Below are positions 16,292-23,049 of a DNA stretch of 64,000 bases, piece by piece. The number at the start of each line of letters is the position of its first letter. The stretch's first letter is position 1. The notes beneath the pieces were generated by a model. It was not told the DNA's origin, searched no databases, and was given only the letters and a program-made list of their open reading frames with translations. This stretch comes from a virus: the IMG/VR virus record IMGVR_UViG_3300008267_000148, positions 1 to 64,000 of that record; one strand, written 5' to 3'. A program made the translations under genes and the position numbers.

Positions 16292-16564
16292 TCAAAAATC
16301 TACAAAACAACTACCGTCAATTGAAAATAATTTGATTCTAGTATCCATATCCTTCTTCATATAATATTTCAATATTTTGTCAGTATATTCACCGAAATCA
16401 CCTCTATTTAGAATTTTAACCAGAAACTCGTGAATATTAATATTAATAGATTTATATGGTCTATTGTTATATCCTATAATAACAAACTTAATCCGGTTGG
16501 GGTTTTTTGGAATGTCAACCTCAACAGGTTTAGTTTCGTGTATCTTTAATGGATTATCTATCAA
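16292..16564 (-). CDS. Hypothetical protein, 90 aa
   Basis: A basic protein that overlaps the end of rfbC by 11 nt. Its only upstream start is TTG at 16564 (then IDNPLKIHETK); the next ATG is far downstream. It is probably translated by coupling to rfbC. No family was recognised. The dTDP-sugar context may point to a related role, but nothing in the sequence shows it. Confidence 0.5.
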   Translation of the reverse strand: MIDNPLKIHETKPVEVDIPKNPNRIKFVIIGYNNRPYKSININIHEFLVKILNRGDFGEYTDKILKYYMKKDMDTRIKLFSIDGSCFVDF

Positions 16565-17072
16565 AGGTAAAGTTCTTGGTGTAGTTATCTTTATGTGAAA
16601 TAATCAAATCATCAGTTGATAACTTACCATCAAAAAACTCTTTAATGGTCTCTCTAATCTCAGGAAACTCGTTCCAATAAATTGAACCTTCGTTCTCAGG
16701 ACTATACACATTATCAACCAAATATTGAACAACCGTGTTATCCTCGGTAGTTAAAAATCCGTGAGCGTAACCTCTTGGGACCAATAATACTTCACCAGGT
16801 GATACTATAAACGTACTAACCTTCATATACTCAGGTGACTCAGGTCTAATGTCAACAATAAAGTCAATTATCATACCGTGAATTACTTTAATTAACTTAG
16901 CTTGAGCAAAGTCACCTAATTGGAAGTGCAATCCTCTAAAAGTCCCTCTAGTAGTGTTTACACTAACATTACTCTGTAACCATTGTTTACCTAATAAATC
17001 TAAAGCTAGTGGTGCAAATGACCCTCTATGGTCCACAAAAACATCGTTTTTAATTTTATAACCGAATTCCAT
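16554..17072 (-). CDS. rfbC: dTDP-4-dehydrorhamnose 3,5-epimerase, 172 aa
   Basis: A cupin-fold epimerase of the RmlC family, which converts dTDP-4-keto-6-deoxyglucose to the 4-keto-rhamnose form. RGTFRGLHFQ (catalytic His49 and Arg46), a VDIRPESP segment and VPRGYAHGFL are the family landmarks, and the length is typical. It lies 1 nt from rfbB, so the two make consecutive steps of the dTDP-sugar route. No rfbA or rfbD is in the window. The product may decorate virion proteins or DNA, or alter the host surface, which is inference. Confidence 0.93.
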   Translation of the reverse strand: MEFGYKIKNDVFVDHRGSFAPLALDLLGKQWLQSNVSVNTTRGTFRGLHFQLGDFAQAKLIKVIHGMIIDFIVDIRPESPEYMKVSTFIVSPGEVLLVPRGYAHGFLTTEDNTVVQYLVDNVYSPENEGSIYWNEFPEIRETIKEFFDGKLSTDDLIISHKDNYTKNFTFDR

Positions 17073-17073
17073 A

Positions 17074-17988
17074 TTACTTAATAATTTTTTCTAACCAATC
17101 TTTTAGTTTAATTGTTTGTATTTCACCAAACTCTATTCTGTATTTTGAACTACTTAAAGAATATCTTCTGTCATGACCTAGTCGGTCTTCAACATATTTG
17201 TATTTAACTTCTTTACCTAAGATTTCACTAATCATACTTACCACTTGATTATTGGTGTAGGTCTCTTCACTACCAATATTGTAGATTTGATTAATCTGGT
17301 CTGACTTTAATAGTGTATAGATAGCCCTTGAGTTATCGTCAGCATGAATCCATTCTCTAACTTGATTACCATCACCATAAACAGGAACCTCAACATTGTT
17401 CTTAATTGATTGGATAATCTTAGGAATGAATTTTTCGTGGTGTTGATTCTCACCGTAATTGTTACAAGTTCTGGTGATAAGATAAGGTAAACCAAATGTT
17501 CTGTTGGCTGAGATTACCAATAGGTCAGCCGCCGCTTTGGTTGATGAGTAATAAGAACTTGGGTGAAGTCCATCACCTTCTTGAGCTACGTGGTTTGGTG
17601 ACCAAGTAAAATCATCCATATCACCATAAACCTCATCCGTTGAGATGTGTAAGAATTTCTTTAGTTTGTCGTTCTTTCTGGCAACCTCCAACATGTTGAA
17701 TGTTCCCTGGACGTTTGATTTAACAAATGGTAAACCGTCTTTGATTGAATTGTCTACGTGAGATTCTGCGGCGAAGTTAACAATGTAATCATACTCACCT
17801 AATTCTTCTGCAGTAACATCACAAATGTCTTTTTGAATAAACTTAACTGACTTACGGATATTATTAGGGTTCGCAGCATAAGTCATTTTATCAATCAAAA
17901 CAATCTCGTCGTTTGTATTCTCGTTTACGTAATTAATAAAGTGTGAACCAATAAATCCAAGTCCACCTGTTACAATAATTTTACTCAT
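17074..17988 (-). CDS. rfbB: dTDP-glucose 4,6-dehydratase, 304 aa
   Basis: An extended SDR enzyme with a Rossmann GGLGFIGSH motif (residues 8-16), the catalytic triad T117-D118-E119 in ISTDEVYGD, and Y147-x3-K151 in YYSSTK. RTCNNYGENQHHEKFIP and a REWIHADDN segment are typical of RmlB. It oxidises dTDP-glucose with NAD and eliminates water to give the 4-keto-6-deoxy sugar. The ATG follows directly on the T-run of a terminator, so there is no room for a leader. It may be expressed by read-through. Confidence 0.95.
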   Translation of the reverse strand: MSKIIVTGGLGFIGSHFINYVNENTNDEIVLIDKMTYAANPNNIRKSVKFIQKDICDVTAEELGEYDYIVNFAAESHVDNSIKDGLPFVKSNVQGTFNMLEVARKNDKLKKFLHISTDEVYGDMDDFTWSPNHVAQEGDGLHPSSYYSSTKAAADLLVISANRTFGLPYLITRTCNNYGENQHHEKFIPKIIQSIKNNVEVPVYGDGNQVREWIHADDNSRAIYTLLKSDQINQIYNIGSEETYTNNQVVSMISEILGKEVKYKYVEDRLGHDRRYSLSSSKYRIEFGEIQTIKLKDWLEKIIK

Positions 17989-18022
17989 AAAAAAACCTTT
18001 GTATCAATCATAATACAAAGGT
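17989..18022 (-). terminator. Terminator abutting the rfbB start codon
   Basis: Perfect 10-bp stem ACCTTTGTAT / ATACAAAGGT with an 8-nt loop and a T-run that leads straight into ATG 17988 on minus. It ends the 100-aa tagged gene's transcript and probably limits rfbB to read-through or attenuation. Confidence 0.8.
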
Positions 18023-18046
18023 CTTCAATTGTAAAATATTCGTAAG

Positions 18047-18349
18047 TTATTTACCTATAACAATCTCGTCAAAATTTAAGGAACCCATCCCTCTATTATC
18101 GTCAACAAATTCATCATACATAAACGATTTCGCAACTGATACAATACTTTGTTCACACTGAGCAATTTTAGACTCCATCCAATCTTCCAACTGTTCATTA
18201 TCTTCCATTGATTCCCACATTTTTTGAGCCATGATAGCAATAGTGTATAATTGTTGTTTCGCCATGTAAGAACCTTCTTTGTGTTCTTCATTCAAACCAT
18301 TAACCAACTTTTCAAGTTGTTTCTCGGTTAATATAATATCTTTACCCAT
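18047..18349 (-). CDS. Tagged helical protein, 100 aa
   Basis: ATG 18349 gives MGKDIILTEKQLEKLV, with L-T-E at 7-9 and L-N-E-E at 19-22. The longer frame starts with GTG upstream of a terminator and is rejected. A TATTTATA element sits 14 nt upstream. The body is a run of helices (MAKQQLYTIAIMAQKMWESM, then LEDWMESKIAQCEQ). The pattern of a dimeric helical domain with an E-W-x-x-x-K-I motif is common in phage virion proteins as I recall. Probably packaged. Confidence 0.75.
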   Translation of the reverse strand: MGKDIILTEKQLEKLVNGLNEEHKEGSYMAKQQLYTIAIMAQKMWESMEDNEQLEDWMESKIAQCEQSIVSVAKSFMYDEFVDDNRGMGSLNFDEIVIGK

Positions 18350-18363
18350 AGTTTTCTTTTCTA

Positions 18364-18371
18364 TATAAATA
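18364..18371 (-). promoter_or_regulatory. TATTTATA element
   Basis: Coding strand G-TATTTATA, 14 nt before ATG 18349 and just after the terminator at 18378-18410. Confidence 0.55.
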
Positions 18372-18377
18372 CTTTGA

Positions 18378-18410
18378 AAATAAGAAAGGGAGACGTTTCC
18401 ATCTCCCTTT
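18378..18410 (-). terminator. Intrinsic terminator
   Basis: Stem AAAGGGAGA / TCTCCCTTT with an 8-nt loop. The following tract on minus (CTTATTTTC) is only moderately T-rich. It ends the transcript of the 164-aa gene. Confidence 0.7.
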
Positions 18411-18474
18411 GGGGCCGACCGAATTAACGGGGCTTCCACCACCTTATTTTACTAAACAAGGAAAAACACACACA

Positions 18475-18969
18475 CTACGAAAACTCAACACTGCTCGACA
18501 CTCGGAGTCCGTCAATAATTTTATCAACATGTCTCCTCCAATCAAACCAGATGGATTTCTCGTTCTTTTTGAAGTAATCTTCATCAGCAACTAAACCGTC
18601 CCAGTTTAACGCCATCTCGATGAACTCTTCAGTATCTTGGAGTACTCCGTATTCGTCAACTACTCGACCTGAACGTATGTACTTTAATAACTCCTCTTTA
18701 TTTGAGTAATATTTGTTATTGTGGAAATTCCAACAAAATTTCCAACCACCGCTTCTTTTACCTAAATGAATATTTACCTCATTTAAAAACTCATCCCAAG
18801 GATTTTGTTTGTCCCATTCAAACTCACTATTTTTGTCTTTAATTGTTGCAAAGTTACGACCAATTAAAGACACATCAAACCAATCTAAACGACTTACACG
18901 GTCACACAATCTCTGATGTCTTTCTAACATTTCTTTGGATTTTGGAATCCTGTAAAAATTTGTTCCCAT
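18475..18969 (-). CDS. Conserved phage protein (MGTNFY family), 164 aa
   Basis: The start MGTNFYRIPKSK and the segment HLGKRSGGWKFCWN, with a later DEYGVL, match a family of uncharacterised phage proteins that I recall having the form MGTNFY...H(I/L)GK(R)S.GW. It is soluble, and a Cys and His near the centre may bind metal. It overlaps no gene but is 1 nt from the 72-aa membrane protein upstream, so it is likely operonic. Function unknown. Confidence 0.75.
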   Translation of the reverse strand: MGTNFYRIPKSKEMLERHQRLCDRVSRLDWFDVSLIGRNFATIKDKNSEFEWDKQNPWDEFLNEVNIHLGKRSGGWKFCWNFHNNKYYSNKEELLKYIRSGRVVDEYGVLQDTEEFIEMALNWDGLVADEDYFKKNEKSIWFDWRRHVDKIIDGLRVSSSVEFS

Positions 18970-18970
18970 G

Positions 18971-19189
18971 TCACTTTAAAAATTTATTGGTTACCGTGTC
19001 AATTAATAATTCTTGTTTCTGTGGTGAGTCAACAACATTATCATACAATCCTTTAACCTTAACTACCGCAACGATAAAGGACACCACTAAAATAATCAAT
19101 AATGTTTTTAATATTTTTTTCCAAAATTTCAAAACCATATAGATTACGACTAAGATAGAGATTGCCCACCCGATTAATATACTATCCAT
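18971..19189 (-). CDS. Small membrane protein, 72 aa
   Basis: Two hydrophobic segments (about residues 4-21 and 27-46) separated by FWKK, then a soluble tail with SPQKQELL. It lies in a tight cluster with the 164-aa and 91-aa genes. Probably an inner-membrane phage protein; its function cannot be read. Confidence 0.65.
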   Translation of the reverse strand: MDSILIGWAISILVVIYMVLKFWKKILKTLLIILVVSFIVAVVKVKGLYDNVVDSPQKQELLIDTVTNKFLK

Positions 19190-19197
19190 GTCTTATC

Positions 19198-19473
19198 TTA
19201 TTTAGTAACTAAAGCTTCAATTTTACTTTTCATGTGGTCAGCCAACTCGTACTCGTTAGTTGAGGTGACAACAATTGAATCCTCCAAAAAACGGAAAGGG
19301 ATATTGATAAGAAAATCAGTTCCGTTGAAAAAGGTCAAGTTGTTCTTCAACTCCAAACAACCCTGAATCATCTTCAAGAACAACTTGAACTGAGTACCGT
19401 CAACGAAGGTCTCGTTCAAAAGGGTTCCAAACTTTTCGTTCTCGATACGGATTTTATATACTACTGTGTTCAT
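19198..19473 (-). CDS. Hypothetical protein, 91 aa
   Basis: A compact alpha/beta protein (MNTVVYKIRIENEKF) with no recognised motif. A TATCTTTG element lies 17 nt before the ATG, so it probably heads the small operon 19473 to 18475 under a host-like promoter. Confidence 0.68.
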   Translation of the reverse strand: MNTVVYKIRIENEKFGTLLNETFVDGTQFKLFLKMIQGCLELKNNLTFFNGTDFLINIPFRFLEDSIVVTSTNEYELADHMKSKIEALVTK

Positions 19474-19490
19474 ATGTCTGATTATTTATA

Positions 19491-19498
19491 CAAAGATA
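19491..19498 (-). promoter_or_regulatory. -7 element TATCTTTG
   Basis: Perfect TAnnTTTG match 17 nt before ATG 19473. No clear TTTG is present at the -33 distance. Confidence 0.5.
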
Positions 19499-19501
19499 CT
19501 A

Positions 19502-20236
19502 CTATTTTTGGATTCTACCTAATCCTTCCACCAAATTTTTCAAATTTCTATCAGTTTTGATATTAACTTTTTCAATAATAAATTCAAAGGTATCATCCTC
19601 AGGGTTGTGAATAAATCCAACCTCAACACTGGTGTCGTTACCATTATGGATTGTGAACTTACTAGTGTTTCGATAATCTCTATGAATATAGTTCCAAGGA
19701 TATTGTTTACCCAATTCTAGGTATGCACGATTGTTAAGGTTTTTTCTCTCATCCTCTCTTTTTTGAGCTTCCAACTTACCATCGATAAATTCAAGTATTT
19801 TTTTGGCAACAGTAACACCATTTTTACAATAACGACCACTTTCATAGTTGATATAGGTTCTTACTTTATAACCTTCATTACGAGAACCGTATGAATTTCT
19901 TGAGGATACAAAGTGTTCTGAAATATCCACTCTAACACTGCTTCTTGAGACATTTTCAGGTAGTTTACCTGTGTAGATAATTTCACATTCGTTATATGGT
20001 AACTCTAAAGTCTCAACAGGGAAGTGACTAACATAAACGTTAAAGTTCTCAACTCTTGGTTTTTTAACCAATTCAAAGTCATTAGAGACCTTTTGCATGT
20101 GAGAGAAATACAAATCAAAAGCGTCCTCTCTTTTCTTATAGTCCGTAGAACGACGGTTAATCGATATTAAAACTCGATTTTTTTCGTTCTCGTAACTTTT
20201 TTTAGCGGCTTCTTTATTTGTTTTGGTAGGGGTCAT
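19502..20236 (-). CDS. Hypothetical protein, 244 aa
   Basis: A highly charged soluble protein (MTPTKTNKEAAKKSYENEK) with a central beta-rich part and a basic, Tyr-rich segment. A TATCTTTG element lies 20 nt before the ATG. No family was recognised. Confidence 0.7.
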   Translation of the reverse strand: MTPTKTNKEAAKKSYENEKNRVLISINRRSTDYKKREDAFDLYFSHMQKVSNDFELVKKPRVENFNVYVSHFPVETLELPYNECEIIYTGKLPENVSRSSVRVDISEHFVSSRNSYGSRNEGYKVRTYINYESGRYCKNGVTVAKKILEFIDGKLEAQKREDERKNLNNRAYLELGKQYPWNYIHRDYRNTSKFTIHNGNDTSVEVGFIHNPEDDTFEFIIEKVNIKTDRNLKNLVEGLGRIQK

Positions 20237-20256
20237 ATTCTCTGTGTTTGTGAATA

Positions 20257-20264
20257 CAAAGATA
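20257..20264 (-). promoter_or_regulatory. -7 element TATCTTTG
   Basis: Perfect TAnnTTTG match 20 nt before ATG 20236. The -33 TTTG is not evident. Confidence 0.5.
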
Positions 20265-20271
20265 TTAAAAA

Positions 20272-20709
20272 TTACTTAATCTGCCGCATAATTTCCCGAT
20301 TAATATCTTTTTCTTTTAAACTTTCCCTCTTATCGTAAAGTTTTTTACCCTTACCTAAGACAATTTCCATCTTTAATAATCCCTTCTCAGTGCTAAAAAT
20401 CTTATAGGGTACCAGTGTCAAACCTTTTACCAGTTCTTTTTGTAGTTTGACCAACTCTCGTTTCTTCATTAAGAGTTTACGCTCTCGTAGTGGTTCGTGA
20501 GTATAGGATTGTTTATACTCAGGAATGTTCATTCCCTTCACAAAAAGTTCACCATCGTTAAAGTAACAATACGCATCCACCAACGAGACTTTACTATCAC
20601 GGATTGACTTCACCTCAGAACCCATCAGTTGAATCCCCACGGTAAACGTATCCACGAAGAAATACTCGTGACTCACTTTACGGTTTACTATGTTGACTGA
20701 TTTTTTCAC
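20272..20709 (-). CDS. smpB: SsrA-binding protein SmpB, 145 aa
   Basis: The OB-fold SmpB signature is present: VSHEYFFVDTFTVGIQL, GSEVKSIR, HEPLRERKLLMKKREL and GKGKKLYDKRESLKEKD. SmpB binds tmRNA and brings it to stalled ribosomes for trans-translation. GTG at 20709 (KKSVNIVNRK) is chosen because it follows TATCTTTG-TGGT; an ATG at 20724 lies inside the promoter element. The C-terminal tail is short (INREIMRQIK). No tmRNA gene was found in the window. It stands alone under its own promoter. Confidence 0.93.
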   Translation of the reverse strand: MKKSVNIVNRKVSHEYFFVDTFTVGIQLMGSEVKSIRDSKVSLVDAYCYFNDGELFVKGMNIPEYKQSYTHEPLRERKLLMKKRELVKLQKELVKGLTLVPYKIFSTEKGLLKMEIVLGKGKKLYDKRESLKEKDINREIMRQIK

Positions 20710-20713
20710 ACCA

Positions 20714-20745
20714 CAAAGATACATAAAAAAAAACAAAACCCCAAA
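20714..20745 (-). promoter_or_regulatory. Host-like promoter TTTG-N20-TATCTTTG of smpB
   Basis: TTTG (20745-20742) and TATCTTTG (20721-20714) are separated by 20 nt. The start codon GTG follows after TGGT, which predicts a leaderless smpB transcript. The -33 element lies in the 3' arm of the preceding terminator. Confidence 0.8.
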
Positions 20746-20768
20746 GAGTTTTTACACTTTTGGGGTTT
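20731..20768 (-). terminator. Intrinsic terminator of the Nudix gene
   Basis: Stem AAACCCCAAA / TTTGGGGTTT with a T-rich tract after it on minus. It overlaps the smpB promoter. Between this and the Nudix stop (20769-20841) nothing else was seen. Confidence 0.8.
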
Positions 20769-20841
20769 AAATAATTACCAACTTGTTAGAAAGGGGTGTT
20801 GGGCTTTGGTATCACATAAATACATGATAATTTTAAAAAAA

Positions 20842-21267
20842 CTACTCTTGAGTTAAAATATTTTGAATTAATTTGTATAATTGGTCGGTTTTATCCTCAA
20901 TCGGTAAATTATCTACCGTAAAATACCCACATTCAGTGTGTTCGTCACCATCTTCAGCATTTTCTAAATCAGGTATGATTCTCTCATCGCTCTCTAATAA
21001 GAACACATACATTAAACCTCGGTGTTCACTACCATCACGATTTGTTCGATTAACAAAACCAATTAATTGTAACTTTCCTGAAATCAAATGATTTGTTTCT
21101 TCTTTAAATTCTCTTCTCGCAGCATCAGCCGGTGATTCAACACCATCAATTTTACCCGCGGGTACAGACCAAACGCCTGGTAAGTCACCTTTATTATTTC
21201 TTTTACATAACAAAACTTCATCACCAACTTTAACTAAAACACCGACATATCGTTTTAAAATTTCCAT
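20842..21267 (-). CDS. Nudix hydrolase, MutT-like, 141 aa
   Basis: The Nudix box G38-x5-E44-x7-R52-E53-x2-E56-E57 is intact (AGKIDGVE, AARREFKEET). It follows a typical N-terminal strand with LLCKRN and a VWSVPAGK turn. Such enzymes cleave nucleoside diphosphate-linked compounds with Mg. The substrate cannot be told from sequence; oxidised nucleotides, dNTPs or NDP-sugars are all possible. It is divergent from the DUF192 gene with only 29 nt between them. Confidence 0.92.
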   Translation of the reverse strand: MEILKRYVGVLVKVGDEVLLCKRNNKGDLPGVWSVPAGKIDGVESPADAARREFKEETNHLISGKLQLIGFVNRTNRDGSEHRGLMYVFLLESDERIIPDLENAEDGDEHTECGYFTVDNLPIEDKTDQLYKLIQNILTQE

Positions 21268-21283
21268 TTTATATCTTTCTTTA

Positions 21284-21291
21284 TATTTATG
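21284..21291 (+). promoter_or_regulatory. TATTTATG element
   Basis: TATTTATG lies 5 nt before ATG 21297. Confidence 0.45.
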
Positions 21292-21296
21292 TTTAT

Positions 21297-21638
21297 ATGA
21301 TAATAAGTATTAACAAGAATAAATTCAAGGTCAAAGTTATGATTTCACCTCGTGATACCCAAAAAGGTATGATGGGTCGTAAGTTTGACTCAACCTTCAA
21401 CGGAATGTTATTCTTAATGGATGGTGATGAACAATGTTTCTGGATGAAAAATTGTATAATACCTTTAGACATTATCATGATTGACGGTAACACTATTACA
21501 GAAATCCACCATAGTTGCCCACCATGTACTACAGATGAATGTAATAATTATTGTGGTGAAGGTGATGTAGTATTAGAACTACCTTCAGGTACCTGTAAAA
21601 AATTAGGTTTTCAAATCGGTGATGAGGTTACATTTTAA
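21297..21638 (+). CDS. DUF192 family protein, 113 aa
   Basis: The DUF192 core is visible: SPRDTQKGMMGRKF, GMLFLMDGDEQCFWMKNCIIPLDIIM in two parts, and C-terminal ELPSGTCKKLGFQIGD. In cellular forms the protein often has a signal peptide, but here it does not, so it is cytosolic or virion-borne. An extra Cys-rich insert (CPPCTTDECNNYC) may bind metal. It ends 4 nt inside the convergent DHH gene. Function of the family is not established. Confidence 0.87.
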   Translation: MIISINKNKFKVKVMISPRDTQKGMMGRKFDSTFNGMLFLMDGDEQCFWMKNCIIPLDIIMIDGNTITEIHHSCPPCTTDECNNYCGEGDVVLELPSGTCKKLGFQIGDEVTF

Positions 21639-23044
21639 TCCTCACCATTAATCTTCTCTTGTAATTTTTTAACCAATTCACTTTGAATCATCTTTGTGAA
21701 CTTCACATAAGGTGTGTCATCAGACTCAGGGTCATATTTGTATTTACCTGCCGGTGGTCTTTTACTTCTACCTAAATAACTTAAACCAGAAATGTTTGTA
21801 ATACATTTGTGACCACCACTATTCGACTGAATTAAATCCCAAGCGTTTACCGTAACGTTATCCAAGTCTTCCATCTCTTCAGGTGTAAGGTCACTAAATG
21901 GTTTTTCCATCATCCCACCAATCTGAGTTAAGATATCACGACCGTTCTCAATTGTCTTAAAGTTTTTACCATATAAAGCAACGAAATCTTTAAATGTAAA
22001 ACCAACTGACTCTGGTCCGAAATCTTTACCTGACTCTGAAATCCATTTGATAGTTGATAAAGGAATTTGTCTTTCTTTTAATTGGTCTTCCCATTTCGCA
22101 AGAACCTCTTGAGCAATCTCACCTAAGTTAACACCTTTTAATTCACGTTCTTTTTTAAATGGATTACAAGACGCTTGTACTAAACCTAAAGGCCAAGCAA
22201 TTACTAAGAAGTCAGCTTCAGGGTTATTCTTGAATGGTGTGTATCGGTCATAAGAACCTGGTTTCATCATAGAACCACCACCATATTGAACAATAACATT
22301 ACCTTGTACATTTACGTTAGGGTGGTTTTTCATTTGTTCAATATAACCTTCTCTGTTCTTTTGTAGTTGTTCGATTGGGGCGTAACCCTTCTCGTTCATA
22401 ATACGTTTGATATTCATCACCAAATTAAGTAATGATGGTGAAGTTTCCATAACCAACTCTTCTAAGAAACCTGGTTTGTTTTTAAACGCTAATAATAATT
22501 TGTTAGCAACCAAACCTAAGGCTTGTTTATTCTTAGCCGCTGGTGAGTTTTTGTCTAACTTAAATAAATAATTAATTACTTGGTCAACGCTAACTTCATT
22601 TGCCGCGTAGTTAGCCGAGTCAACCATAGATATCAATTGAATGTCTTCAGGTGAAAACAATTCTTTTGGTGATACCACTTGTGAAATAGTTTCAACGTTT
22701 GAACGTGAGTGTCTGAATGATGTTGATTTAGTATCTTCAGCACCGGCTTGTCTATCGTGGTGGTCAGTATGAATAACGAACATTGGTTTACCGTGAGCAA
22801 AGTCGACTAATACAGGCATCGTATCTCCCTGAGCGTCATTCTTTTTAACCGCAAACTCCTTATCTCCGTATTGAATGATGTGAGCACCAACGACTTTAAT
22901 TCCGTTGTTCTCCAAATACTTCTTCATTGCAATTGCCGTTGTTACACCATCTAAATCTTGGTGAAAATATATTTCAGCCTTAGGATATCTTTCAGCAATT
23001 TTCTTAATATCTCTTAAACCACTTTCTTTTAATAACTTTTTCAT
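21635..23044 (-). CDS. Tagged DHH/DHHA1 phosphoesterase, 469 aa
   Basis: Motif I is D30-L-D32-G33 (FHQDLDGV), motif II D81 (VLVDFAHG) and the namesake D94-H95-H96 (HTDHHD). Near the C-terminus SNSGGHKCI matches the DHHA1 glycine-rich motif. The family includes RecJ, NrnA and c-di-AMP phosphodiesterases, so it should cut short oligonucleotides, ssDNA or cyclic dinucleotides with Mn. The N-terminus MKKLLKESGLRDIKKIAERY carries L-K-E and I-A-E sites of the tag, so the enzyme may travel in the virion. It is co-transcribed with the gene at 24174. Confidence 0.85.
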   Translation of the reverse strand: MKKLLKESGLRDIKKIAERYPKAEIYFHQDLDGVTTAIAMKKYLENNGIKVVGAHIIQYGDKEFAVKKNDAQGDTMPVLVDFAHGKPMFVIHTDHHDRQAGAEDTKSTSFRHSRSNVETISQVVSPKELFSPEDIQLISMVDSANYAANEVSVDQVINYLFKLDKNSPAAKNKQALGLVANKLLLAFKNKPGFLEELVMETSPSLLNLVMNIKRIMNEKGYAPIEQLQKNREGYIEQMKNHPNVNVQGNVIVQYGGGSMMKPGSYDRYTPFKNNPEADFLVIAWPLGLVQASCNPFKKERELKGVNLGEIAQEVLAKWEDQLKERQIPLSTIKWISESGKDFGPESVGFTFKDFVALYGKNFKTIENGRDILTQIGGMMEKPFSDLTPEEMEDLDNVTVNAWDLIQSNSGGHKCITNISGLSYLGRSKRPPAGKYKYDPESDDTPYVKFTKMIQSELVKKLQEKINGED

Positions 23045-23049
23045 AATAA

